Shown here one piece after another: positions 27,901 to 36,959 of a DNA stretch of 64,000 bases. The DNA comes from Todiramphus chloris collaris (lineage: Eukaryota > Chordata > Aves > Coraciiformes > Alcedinidae), in NCBI GenBank assembly GCA_025345505.1, contig JANVCC010010406.1, forward strand, positions 13,241,242-13,305,241. The letters are read 5' to 3'. A program made the position numbers and the translations under genes. The notes beneath the pieces are model-generated. The model searched no databases, was not told the DNA's origin, and worked only from the letters and a program-made list of their open reading frames with translations. Numbering within the stretch: position 1 is the first letter of the stretch; each line of letters begins with the position of its first letter.

Positions 27901-30454
27901 AGGAATGCAGTCTTGATGGGCAGTTTAACACAGGGTAATTTTTAACCAGTTTGGTCAGACATATTTTATCAGTTTAAAATACACCTAAAAAGTGCATGCT
28001 TTGATTTCTACAAAAATATTTCCTGACAAATATTCCCTTACCAGTGAAAAAAAGGAGACAGTATCCTAAACTAGAAACGTTGGTGGTTTTTTTGTTTGTT
28101 TAGTTTTGACTTAGTGTGGGCTGTTTTTTATATGGAATCAGAAAAGAAGCAGCAACCCCTCTTCAAGTGTGTTTGAAGAATCACGGTAACTACGGACAAA
28201 CTGTTTTTTTCCAAAAATAACCAAAACATGGCTCTAGGATATGTATTCAGAAAGAAAGCTTGAAAAGAAAGTAATTTTCATCACGTCAGTGTGAAGTATG
28301 GAGAAAATAAAAGGGAGACAACACTTCAAATTATGCCAATTTCTTTTATTGCTTAAATAACCTGTATCTTTCCACTAACAAGACACCACAGTATGATCAA
28401 TTCTATCCCAGATTTGCAAGAAAACACTTCTTCTTTTCACGTCAAGATTGTCCATCATAGGTGAGACAACATAATTAATAGTAATATCATTCTAATGCAC
28501 AGATATTAATACTAGAAAAACATACTACATTGGCAATACTAATAATAGGATGTGTCATCTAGCTATTTACAGACTTCTTCTCTCACCTAATACACAAAAT
28601 ATACACTCATGAAATTACTGAACTCCCAGATACCAGTAAAAATAGTGTTACATATAGGGTCTGAAAGGGCATAGCTTGAACATCTTCATATGAAAGGAAA
28701 AAAGATAAAAGAAGATACCTTGCACCTTAAAACTGGTTTGCAAAGTTCCCCTCTCTTAGCAACAGTAATACACTGATGCCCACTGATGCACCCTCATCCA
28801 AAACTTACCAAACAAGTCTCTAGTAAACTACACTCCAGTGTTGTTGGGCCCAGTGTTGTTGGGCATAAACCTGACATACATCTCCTCTGTATCTCCCGTT
28901 TTCATTTGTGCTCCATGTGAGCCCTTCCAATAAAACAGTCCCAAACCTGGTAACTTTGAATTTCACTCTGCTTCAAGCAGGTCTTCCATTCACATGCATA
29001 CAAGAATGAGTATGAAATGAAACACCAAGGTAACAGTTACTGCAGAACAGTCTTCCAATTAATACAATGCAAAACAGAAGCACATCTGAACTGTGATTAG
29101 TGGCCCATTTTTGTCACTCGTGCTTTCTTAAATTACATGTTAAGTGACTGATGACACAAGCAAATACCCAGTATCAACTGACATATGAACTGATTTATTT
29201 ACACTGCTGACTGAAGAACAAATACAACCTCAACCCATCTATTCCAGTGTTCCCTTCTGGATCTTGATTGAGATCTCTTTGGAAAAATCAAAGCTACAAC
29301 AGGTATTGTGTGTCTAAATCTGCTCAGGCTTGGTTTTATATTCACCCACCTCACCAAAAACATTTCTAACAACTTTCTGTACATATAGCAATTTTTTTAT
29401 TTTTTTTCCCCCAGTTTTCCTGCCACACAGATTAAAAAAAAAAATTTACTTTAAAATGTCAGCTCTGCTACTATCCTGTAAGGACACAAATCTGAAAGAA
29501 CAACTGCTTTCAAGAGAGTTGTTAAAGTGCGCGCCTGCAGACATCATCTGTACATCTTAAGACTGCCTATCTTCAAGTAGCAAAACAAGACAGACTTACT
29601 TCACGGGTAACGCTGAGCACCTGGACCAGTTCGGAGTGTCTCAGCACTGCAGCGCAGCACAGCACAGCACATCCCAAGACACTGCTGTGCTCTGCTGCCC
29701 TCTCAGCACAGCTGCCCAACTGGCAGCAGTTATTCTGTTCATACAACTACAGAGCCTCTTCTTTACCTCCTTCCCTTTCCAGTTCTGTTGTCTCTTCCTT
29801 TTGGCTCTGCGGGAAGAAATCATAGACTTTGTCCTTCAGATAAGAGCAAAAGACCTAACCTGGCTAAAATCAGAAACTTAAAAATGCTCAAGAACAGCAA
29901 GGAAAATCGACCCCACATGCCAGTTTACACCCTTGCCCAGTAAAGCAACTTCCTGTTGCTGAGAGGAATTTTGCTGCTGGCAAAACAGTAACGGTAGCAA
30001 GGAAGGAGTACACGGGGCAGCGATCTGATGGGCCGCACAGACGACACCAGTTCCCGATACCTGCGTGCGTGACAGCCGCCTGGAGGGACAGCCGCCTGGA
30101 GGGACAGCCGCCTGGACTTCAAGCAGGCTCCTCATTATCAGCTAACGACTATTTCGTTCCCATGTCCACCACAGAGCCCGACAAGCCCGAGGAAAGCGCC
30201 CGTGGCCCCATCGGGGTCAGTTCAGCACTTGAAGCAGGTGCGGTGGGGCTCGGTACTTAACCGTCTGCCACAGTCACGTCCGCGTCCTCCTCCTCCTCCT
30301 CCTCCTCTTCCTCCCCCGGCTGCACCTCCAGCTGCAGGGCTTTCTGGCCGGGGCTGGCGAGCTGCATCCCCGCCGGCAGCTCCTCCCTGGCGAGGGGCAG
30401 CTCCACGCTGTATCGCAGCAGCTGCTCTGTGTGCGGGGAGGTACCGGCCATCAT
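872..30454 (-). CDS. Divergent CARM1 (PRMT4)-like arginine methyltransferase gene, 5' half; may be decaying
   Basis: CARM1 transfers methyl groups from SAM to arginines of histone H3 and coactivators in the nucleus (family knowledge). Exons on the minus strand are 30262-30454, 14192-14314, 10747-10833, 9182-9241 (weak), 8018-8083 and 872-936; the rest of the gene is off the left edge. Exons 1 and 2 match the CARM1 N-terminal PH-like domain ([17 protein letters not shown]). Exon 3 matches ATPNDFC (here AFPEHFC). The 8.05 kb exon matches the helix MQDYV...LQNH (here MKDCV...LSDH), and the 0.9 kb exon is SAM motif I. Exon order and most phases fit, and splice sites are good. Problems are the exon 2/3 phase clash, heavy divergence in regions normally almost invariant, and loss of the SAM-contacting Arg. 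Downstream of RFX3, this is the place of human pseudogene CARM1P1. It is either a fast-evolving paralogue or a pseudogene. Confidence 0.65.
937..3560. other. CARM1-like intron, no recognised content
   Basis: There are only short chance ORFs and homopolymer runs. The stretch 3300-3560 has slightly higher GC and could be the 5' part of the following CR1 relic, but I cannot show it. Confidence 0.45.
3640..4830 (+). mobile_element. Old CR1/L3-type LINE fragment with endonuclease remnant
   Basis: The translated plus strand shows pieces of a CR1 endonuclease domain: a GGxxLxVK-like start near 3940, ESLWVRM at about 4010, and [12 protein letters not shown] at about 4070-4105. From about 4345 the sequence jumps to the end of the reverse transcriptase ORF ([16 protein letters not shown], then CISKSATSR) and on to a degraded 3' body at about 4560-4830. 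The middle of the RT is missing, so the copy has an internal deletion, many stops and frameshifts. It is far more decayed than the other CR1 copies here. Confidence 0.7.
5349..5470 (+). mobile_element. CR1 3'-end fragment
   Basis: This is a 5'-truncated CR1: gagcaacctgctctagtggg, then gtcccttccaaccctgat, and the terminal 8-base repeats (attctatg)n at 5449-5466. It lies in a CARM1-like intron. Confidence 0.93.
5471..8017. other. CARM1-like intron, no recognised content
   Basis: AT-rich, with a T run at about 6981-7004. A 187-codon minus frame at 7185-7748 is Phe/Cys-rich and lacks gene features. Confidence 0.5.
8018..8083 (-). CDS. CARM1-like exon 5 (helix before SAM motif I)
   Basis: This 66 nt exon is in phase 0 on both sides, with acceptor ttctgttgtttcag and donor gtaagt. 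It encodes [20 protein letters not shown] followed by HV. CARM1 has MQDYVRTGTYQRAILQNH at this place, so MKDCV and LSDH align if two residues are lost in frame. The Arg-Thr of the DYVRT motif, whose Arg contacts the SAM carboxylate in PRMTs, is replaced by Pro-Leu. That would weaken cofactor binding if the protein is made. Confidence 0.55.
8290..8860 (+). mobile_element. Solo LTR, ERVL-like (boundaries approximate)
   Basis: The 3' part has an LTR-type polyadenylation region: ctgcaataaagaatgcctgc followed by ttaataacatctccgttggt. A related copy with the same polyadenylation region lies at 10170-10625. No internal retroviral genes are adjacent, so it is a solo LTR. It sits in the intron between the 9.2 kb and 8.05 kb exons, opposite in strand to the gene. 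Confidence 0.6.
9182..9241 (-). CDS. CARM1-like exon 4 candidate (weak)
   Basis: This 60 nt segment, open and in phase 0 at both ends, lies between acceptor aatgtttcttag and a strong gtaagt donor. It encodes [20 protein letters not shown]. It occupies the order and phase expected for the CARM1 block SSAVQYFQFYGYL, but only a Tyr-x-x-Tyr-like spacing and a few residues agree. The support is splice sites, phase and position rather than sequence similarity. It could be a chance exon. Confidence 0.3.
9637..9665. repeat. (CCCA)n microsatellite
   Basis: About seven uninterrupted CCCA/CCAC units in an intron of the CARM1-like gene. Confidence 0.97.
10170..10625 (+). mobile_element. Solo LTR, same family as 8290-8860 (boundaries approximate)
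   Basis: It contains gctgtaataaagaatgcctg followed by tttaaaacttcggttattga, matching the polyadenylation region of the 8.3 kb LTR. The upstream half is diverged between the two. No gag or pol sequence is found between them, and their divergence suggests separate insertions rather than one provirus. Confidence 0.58.
10747..10833 (-). CDS. CARM1-like exon 3 candidate
   Basis: After a textbook acceptor (ccttttgtttctccag) this 87 nt exon encodes [20 protein letters not shown] then DSDAWEDKK, and ends in phase 0 at gtaaat. The first residues line up with ATPNDFC of CARM1 and a later FNI..LK with YNILK. It starts in phase 0 whereas exon 2 ends in phase 1. Direct joining would reach TGA after three codons. 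The frame is open further upstream, so an earlier acceptor or a small extra exon is possible. A solo LTR lies about 120 bases downstream in transcript order. Confidence 0.5.
10834..14191. other. CARM1-like intron 2
   Basis: Mostly featureless. A possible 29 nt micro-exon lies at 11474-11502 (acceptor caccacttcag, donor gtagct). A 98-codon minus frame at 12303-12599 has splice-like ends but no matching phase. The stretch 11820-12120 has a repeat-like look but I could not classify it. Confidence 0.4.
14192..14314 (-). CDS. CARM1-like exon 2 (PH-like domain core)
   Basis: This 123 nt exon lies between a strong acceptor (tttttttcccttcag) and donor gtaagt. It encodes [20 protein letters not shown] followed by [20 protein letters not shown] plus one base. 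CARM1 has VCVFKCSVSRETECSRVGK at this place, so about a third to a half of the positions agree. The six residues VCVFKC are identical. It is in phase with exon 1. An unusual number of Cys residues appears (seven in forty). Confidence 0.75.
14315..16289. other. CARM1-like intron 1, first part
   Basis: No exon, repeat family or RNA gene recognised. ORFs at 15521-16022 on both strands are short and overlap each other, as chance frames do. Confidence 0.5.
16290..17046 (+). mobile_element. CR1 LINE, 5'-truncated, with RT C-terminal remnant
   Basis: The 16186-16716 frame carries the end of the CR1 reverse transcriptase: [37 protein letters not shown] and [20 protein letters not shown]. The usual CR1 3' body follows (caggttgcccagagaagctg, gagcaacctgatctagtggg) and it ends at ccattctatg. 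The frame is broken after about 140 residues, so it is inactive. It is inserted opposite to the host gene. Confidence 0.95.
17047..24692. other. CARM1-like intron 1, middle part
   Basis: AT-rich, no gene found. Low-complexity tracts are GT-rich sequence with TTTGGG words at 17877-17945, an AAAT run at 19142-19162, and an imperfect 15 bp duplication (ggcagtgtgaaa) at about 22790-22817. Confidence 0.5.
24693..25072 (-). mobile_element. CR1 3' fragment, minus strand
   Basis: In reverse orientation it reads as a CR1 3' end: ggtcatccagtccaacccct, the CCTTGAACGTTTCCAG block and accattaccccttgtcctac. It is about 380 bp, 5'-truncated at the ccaggctgac region, with the same polarity as the host gene. 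Confidence 0.93.
25073..30049. other. CARM1-like intron 1, promoter-proximal part
   Basis: No exon recognised. There are T and A runs at about 25751-25769 and 26555-26572. A 15 bp tandem copy (ccagtgttgttgggc) lies at 28836-28865, and a short gcacagcacag run near 29652. Confidence 0.5.
30068..30118. repeat. Short minisatellite, about 17 bp x 3
   Basis: Nearly perfect tandem copies of gacagccgcctggaggg lie at the edge of the CpG island, in intron 1 of the CARM1-like gene. The copies are practically identical, which suggests recent expansion. Confidence 0.85.
30262..30454 (-). CDS. CARM1-like exon 1 (start codon, PH-like domain start, Glu run)
   Basis: The frame opens with two adjacent ATGs (30452-30454 and 30449-30451); the second has the better context (A at -3, G at +4). 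The open frame continues upstream only with GTG, so these are the first true Mets. The exon encodes [20 protein letters not shown], later [12 protein letters not shown] (compare QQALRLEVRAG in CARM1), then a run of about ten Glu and DADVTVAD. It ends with one base at donor gttaag. That base plus the first two of exon 2 gives Ala, so the junction is in frame. The N-terminus lacks the Ala/Gly-rich lead of CARM1. Confidence 0.6.
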
Positions 30455-30960
30455 CCCGCCGCCCCTCTCAGCTGACAGCTGCTGCTGCTGCTCCACGAGT
30501 CGCGCTGCAGCAGCGCTGCCGCTGCCGCCTGCTCCAGCCAGCCCGGGGGAAAGCGGCTGCGGCGGAGGGAGAGCGCTGAGGCGGCTTTGCCGGCGGCAGA
30601 TCCCCCTACACGGCTCAGGCGCCTCCCAGGGCACCTGCACCGCAACCTCACCCCGGCCTCCAAAGAGCTCCTCAGTCGCTTACTCGCGCCCGACCACGTT
30701 CAGCGGGGGGCGGCGGCGGGGGGCGCGGCGGCGGCGGCAGCGACACCTCCCGGTCGCAGGGGCGCGGCCCCGCTGCCCGGGCTGCGGGTGCTTCCCCGCC
30801 GGCCTCCCTGTCGCTGCCGCGCGGGGGGAGCCGCGGGGCAGGAGTGGTGAGGAGGCGGTGACGCCGTGACACCCGCGGTCCCTCCGGCTGGCAGCCGAGA
30901 GGCAGGGGCCCTGGCACAGATGGAGCGCCTATGTTCATGGACGCCTCCGCTGTCGGCATC

Positions 30961-33900
30961 GGGACTAGAAGTTTGTAGCAGTGACTCAAGGAGGGGGGGG
31001 GTCTCTACACCCGTTATAATTTGGCTTTTCTCTCCGTGGTGTTTCCCCCTCCTCTTTATTTTCTGAGAGCATGAGGGTGTATCTGTGACGTTATGCAGGA
31101 GGTGCCGCTATTTTGCTATAATAGCTTTCCGTGGTGCTTGCTTTGTTTTTTGTTGGGGTTTTTTTTGTGCAACTCCCTGTTGTGGTAAAAGAAAAAAGCC
31201 CAAACAAACCGCCTGTTTTGTTTGTCTACCTCTGTGTCAAAGAGACACTGTGAAGGTTAATTAATACTTGAGAAGTGCTCTGAATTTGAAACTACTGTGT
31301 TTAATGTTGAAATGGACCGTAGCACATTGAGTTTCCAAACATTACTGTAATACGTATGTCAGTAATGTTCACCGGACCTAAATGGTGACTTAGGCTATCC
31401 TCCCTAGCTGGCTGGAAAGGAGGCAAACGTACATTAAAAGGACTGTTGTGTTGTACAAAGAGATGACTTCCCACCTGCACAGAGACTTGTTCCTCTGAGA
31501 CACTTCAGCCACAAAATACGCTGAAGTGGCACACATGTTGCTGAACCTGCTAATGGCTGGGCTGGTTTGTCTATAAAGACGACACAAATCTGTCACTGCA
31601 ATAGCACAGTTCTGTGCCTGGGTTTGATTATCCTTTTTGAGAAAAAAAATGAGGTCTCTGGATTCCTCTGTGAAGGAATTTGATGGGTTTTACCCCTGTA
31701 TGAAAGAGGAATATAGCAATCTGCATATGACATCAGATGTTTGTGCATAGCTTGCTGCATGCAGTAATTGGATGGATTGCTTATGACCAAAGACGGCTCC
31801 ACAGTCACTTAACTGTTCTCTAGGCCAAAGAATAGGGATTTCTGCGCTGACAAATTTACCACTGCAGTTAAATATTAAATAAAGACAAGTAAGGCAAGAC
31901 TGCCTTTGCTCAGCCCAGAAGAAATTACGTATAGGTAGTTGAAATACAGAGCAAATGCCAGACTAAGAGTTGTAGAAAAATACACGAAGCTGTAGAAAAA
32001 TACAGGTCCAGTGGATAGCATGAAAGTGTCATGCAAATAGATTCTTCCTCTCCTAGAGGAAGAACATACCAGTATGTTCAGTGGGTGATGCTTCACCTCA
32101 GTAGAAGTGTGCCACTGACCACCTAGTCTTCAGCAGCATTACTACCACTCACACCCATAAGGGTTAAACAGTGACCCTCATTAAAGGCCTGTCCACTTCA
32201 GCCAATAGTTATTGCTGCTTTTACTACTTTGCTTTCAACTTGCAGCCTTGCTTCCTTTTTAGCTTCAGGTACCATGACTAAACCACTGAACAGCTACTTG
32301 GCTGTGTCTCCCGTACAGTAGTTTTTGAATGCAACAGTGAGTGTGATGTAGGAAGGTTGCTTCCTGAACCAAATACATGTTTCCCCCTTTCTTTTTTTTT
32401 TGGGACGTACACACACGCATGGGTGAGAAGAGGTCTGAGGTAATTGCTGCTTTACAATCCTTTGCCAAACATATACAGGGCAAATATCTTCTGAAGGCAT
32501 AAAGTAATTTTAATTATCAAGTCCAACAAGAGGAGAATATATCTGAAAAAACACCCATGTTCTTAAAAGTTTGAGTGATAACAGCTAGTGTCAACAGGGA
32601 CTACAGAAGGCAGGGAATTTTGACTATTCCTTTTAGCCTTTAATGCGTATTTTGTATTGTTACGCGAATCTACAAAGAAAAAGCTCTTGACTGTGCTTAT
32701 GTTCTGCTTTTGTACTTTCTGATTTTCATATTCAGACTATAGCATTATTGAAGAATCTGAGGAAATAACTTCAAGGGCTATTGCTCAAACTGTGTACTAC
32801 TATATCCCTCATGTGGTCATTTCCATCAAAATCTGACTGAAACACTATTCCAGATATTACTCACCTGAAATTGCTACGCTTTATTGTGTAGAATGCACCA
32901 GTTTTGTTTCAAAATTTATCTTTGGAAATAACAGCAAAACAATTTTTAACCCAGTTTTGTCTTTTGTTGGCCATCCACAAAGGCAGCAATATCACTAGGT
33001 ATGAAATTAATGTTACCTAGTTCTTCACTAATAGTATAAGCATTAAATTTTCAGTATATCCTACTAAAGCAGGTGTTGTACACTTAGAAATCTTACCCAA
33101 ATATAATTCTAGTGGTGCAACAGTATATTCTATTAAACATTATTGTTAAGCTTCTCTTTTGACATTGAAGGCTAGAATAGATCAACCAGCATTAGTTCCA
33201 CAGGCATACCCTATCAATTTGCCAGCTACATGAACATGAACTGCTGACTACAAAAACCATCTTGGAATGTGACAAGTGCTGTAACTCAGAACTAGGCTTG
33301 AATTAGTCAGTCTTCTCCAGTTGGATTGCTCTGTCTGTAGAGCCTTATTGCTTTTAAAGTAAAGAGCAACTACAGTTACGATCCTGCTTAGTGGGTATAA
33401 AGGTATAGCATCTATTGGTGTTAAATAAAGTTCTTTCTCTTCCAGACATTGCAATAAGCTTTGCCTATAATGGATTAGCTTGACCACTTGACCACTTTAT
33501 TTTTTTAAAAAATAAAAGTCCACCAAGACTTTCAGGAATTTAAAATCAATTAAATTCCCTTTAATAGGAAAACGATAAAAAAGCTTAAGTGTGGTACATT
33601 GTTTAGCACAGATATTTTTAGATATTTTTGATAGACATTTTCTTGTCTATCTGTAATGCAGTTGGTATAGTAGAAGCATGAGTTTGATCTGGATTTGCCA
33701 AAATAAGTGGATGGAGCTAAAGCATACAGATAGAAGGATCATGCTTTCTAAAGACACACAAAATTGACCCTCTATCAGAAGTCTACAGGAAGAGAATGAT
33801 ATCTTTTATGTGTCAATGATTCACCATATTTATGGACTAAACATTTTTGTATTTCACACATGCAGCCAAGAGAACTTCAAACTATTCAGTGTTTCCTCCT

Positions 33901-36900
33901 TATGGGGAAAAAAAAAAAAAACAAAACCAAAAAAAACCCCCTTTAAAACCCCTGAGAATAAGTATGATTGCAAAAGATATTGTGTGTCACATCTGTGACC
34001 ATAATATTCACACGCTGTCATGGTTCTTGCAGAGAATTCTGCTTGACCCTGTAGCAAGAGACAGCTGCACCTAACAAACATGAGAGAAAGCATCAGGCAG
34101 TTTTGATCTCTAAAACAAACAGCATCTGGGGATGTCTCTTGCATGTGAGATGAGATCCATGATTTAGGAGGGAGCATTATTCCATCAGCTGAGCAACATC
34201 AAAGTGACAGCTTTCCTACTTGCTATGTCATGCTATCAGCCTGAAGTGACTTTGATACCATGCTGGTCTCTGGTGGATCCCAGACACAAGTCTTTCTTTT
34301 GTGATCCTGAAGCCACTGAAAAGATCCATGAAGAGCCTGAGGAGCATGCCATACTACTTTATATCCAAGCCTCCCCTTGTTGGTGAAATTATCTTTCCAG
34401 GCTAGGGCTGTCCATCTTCCTTGCTATGTTACTTATGGCACCTTTGCATTTTGTCTGTTTGGCTTTCTTGGGTGAAACTGGAGGAGGAAGTCTAAACTTT
34501 TCTGAAGTGTCAGAAACTGTTAAAAACCAGGGAAATAGAAGGATGAAGAGATTGCTACTGTTTTGAGCAAAAGTTACCTTGTCACTCACATAGGCCAGTA
34601 AGTTCAATGCCTGTGTTGCAACTATACAACTCTTTGTGACCCTAACTTCAATAAATGTGGGTGTTAACAGCAGCTTCTTCATCTGTTTCTCCAGCCTTTC
34701 AATACTGGTGGAAGACAATACAACCTAAAATTACAGCTTCTGCAAAGGACCAATTAATGAACCCTTCTTCTAAACTACATCCCAAAGGGTATGCAGATAT
34801 TCCTGTTCACAGTGATACTACAAAGTAGGTCTCTTAAACCGTGCTTTAACAACTCAAGTATTGTAAATATATTTCTGCCAGTAATACTTCATGGAAGAAG
34901 ACACAGGATCGGAGCACTCTTGTGCTTTCAGCAAGTAGTCTGAACATTATAACCAAGATAAGTCTCCAGCAGTGGACACATTAGTACAGATCACCTTTAG
35001 CTGATGTTAGAGCAATGATGGCTAAACCAGAACTATGCCAGGACACCATCTATTAGTGTGGCTCCATTGTGGGGGAAGGCAACAGCCAGCTGTGAAGAGA
35101 CCAGCTTGAGGCAGCGAATTTTTTATACTACTTTCAGCTAGATCTCTGAAAGTATGTCTGATTTATTAACTCCTACTTACTAAATAAGTACTGCCCTAAA
35201 GTCTGGTAATGAAAGCAACAGGAGATTTTGTGCACGGCGTGACAGTGGAAAATGTCTGTATGCAGTGTGATTCCTACTAGAACAGTTCTGCTTCGCAATT
35301 GCTTAGAATAAACTGTCAGAAGCAGCACATTCTGGTCAAGGAGGGGTTGTTTTGTTTTTTGAATAGAAAAGTCATCCTGGTTTGGTTAATTCAGGTATTG
35401 GGGAAGAATATACACAATGCATTTAGCAAAATTTGCAATGAGATCAGCAGAATCAAGGCAGAGACAAAAATGGATCAAAGTTTCCTCCTTGCCTTGGTCA
35501 GATGCCTTTGTGGAAAAATAACTGGCTTATATTTTAGATGGCTTTTGACATAGACCTTGAGGTGAAACTAAACTGATGCACATTGGATTGCTGGAGGCTG
35601 TAAAACATTTTACATAATCAAAGTAATGCTTTAAATAAGTCAAATTTCAAATTAAATACACTTAAAATAATTCAGTCTAGAATGCATCTTACTTATCCAA
35701 TATCATTAACACTGTGCAGAAAATGGCCTTACAGAAATAATAAAAATAAGCGTCACCTCTAACCCTTCTTACTTTCTCACAGTACTTAGTATTTTCAAAT
35801 TTCTTCTACACTTCAGCTATACTTCATGCTTTGAGGTGTGGATTGTAGTACTTAGGGATGCTGAACTAAACCTCCATTGGTTAATTAATTAAACCTTTTA
35901 ATTCATATCAACAGCAGGAGAGGTTGAATTCTGCCGGGTCTTCCTAGTAACGCTCGACAGTGGAAACAACTGATCAATGTAGCACGTTTGCTCAATGAAC
36001 AGTTAGTTGGTGTGAAATCCCTCTAGAGGGAGACATCCCTCTGCAGATTGTTTTCTTCTGTGTGTGTGCTGGAGCAAGACCTATTTAATCTCAACAAGGC
36101 ACCAGCCAGGAAATGATGTCATAGTCTTGATTAGCAAACCAATTAGGAGTATTCTGTAAACACAGGTGTGGCTGGTCAAAGGTATAGAAAGTTTACAGTC
36201 TTCTTTAGTAGGATACATTGCAGGAACTAGTATTGTGCTATACTAGGATTTTAGTCTTAATTTGAAATTAAAGGGTAGTCAATGACTGCACAATAATTTA
36301 CAGGTGAACTTCCTGAGAAAAATAAGCTTTAGGATGCAGCTTTTATATCATTACCACAGTACTGTATGAAATAACTGTTTTAATCTTGGTATCCAATAGT
36401 CATTTTGATATTCTGGCATCTTACTTAGTGTGTTCTCCCCAGTTAGGTAACATTCTGCATTTCTTTATATGAAACACTGCCTGCACCACATTCTAGAGAC
36501 CCATAAGACACATGGCCAGATAAGATTAGGCTTTTGTCTATGTTTTGTGAAATTGGTAAAACATACAATGCATACTGCAGAAGATATAGAGCAAAACTGG
36601 CAGAAGGAGGTTTTCCTGGTAATGAATTGACCCCACTAATTCCTGGAGGCCAAAGTCTGCACTCCCCCTCACTGACAGCTGTTAACTAGCTACATCTATA
36701 ATGGAAAATCCTTGTTAATAATGGAACTATGAAGTATATTACTGTCTGTATTTACTAGGAATGTGACAGCCATGTAATCGAACCAACGCTTCAAAGTATT
36801 TGTTTCTTCTGCAGTCTGACACACTGGTTACTTAGTTCTGTTGATGCTAAATAAAAAAATTGAGGTCTTATTTAAAAGGCTAAAGTTGAAATAGCATTTC

Positions 36901-36959
36901 TTTCAAAATCAACAGTACCACAGTCCAAAATACCTAGCTACATAAAACCTGAAGCAACT
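30961..36959. other. Intergenic region between the CARM1-like CpG island and RFX3
   Basis: No known gene or repeat family recognised. It holds an exon-like minus frame (34389-34724, listed separately) and an imperfect duplication of tgtagaaaaatacacgaagc at 31971-32006. The 35920-36200 stretch has a more mixed composition and could be regulatory, but nothing proves it. Confidence 0.45.
34389..34724 (-). other. Unidentified exon-like open frame (111 codons)
   Basis: From the acceptor-like ctgtaattttag the minus strand stays open for 111 codons to a TAA at 34389-34391. It begins VVLSSTSIERLEKQMKKLLL, has TKSCIVATQALNLLAYVSDK in the middle, and ends in a Lys/Pro-rich tail with FRLPPPVSPKKAKQTK. 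A gtaact donor follows codon 49, but the next good acceptor is only 61 bases away, which is short for an intron. There is no ATG at the start, so it would be an internal or terminal exon. I do not recognise the protein. It could be an exon of an unknown gene, an alternative RFX3 end (the phase would fit the 46779-46932 exon), or chance. Confidence 0.25.

Larger units (their letters stand above)
30050..30960 (-). promoter_or_regulatory. CpG island, likely promoter of the CARM1-like gene
   Basis: This is the only strongly GC- and CpG-rich stretch in the window. It contains exon 1 of the CARM1-like gene, so a TATA-less CpG promoter with transcription to the left is the simplest reading. It includes G-rich tracts at 30703-30738 and CTG/CAG-rich sequence at 30476-30493. 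Transcription to the right as well cannot be excluded, but I see no convincing plus-strand first exon. Confidence 0.7.

Noticed and set aside
30257..30640. Longer version of exon 1 starting at 30640
   Set aside because: The start at 30640 is GTG, not ATG. The first real in-frame ATG is at 30452-30454 and the part before it is likely 5' UTR.
30429..30990. Several 70-146 codon frames on both strands in the CpG island
   Set aside because: GC-rich DNA has few stop codons; these Arg/Pro/Ala-rich frames overlap each other and have no family features.
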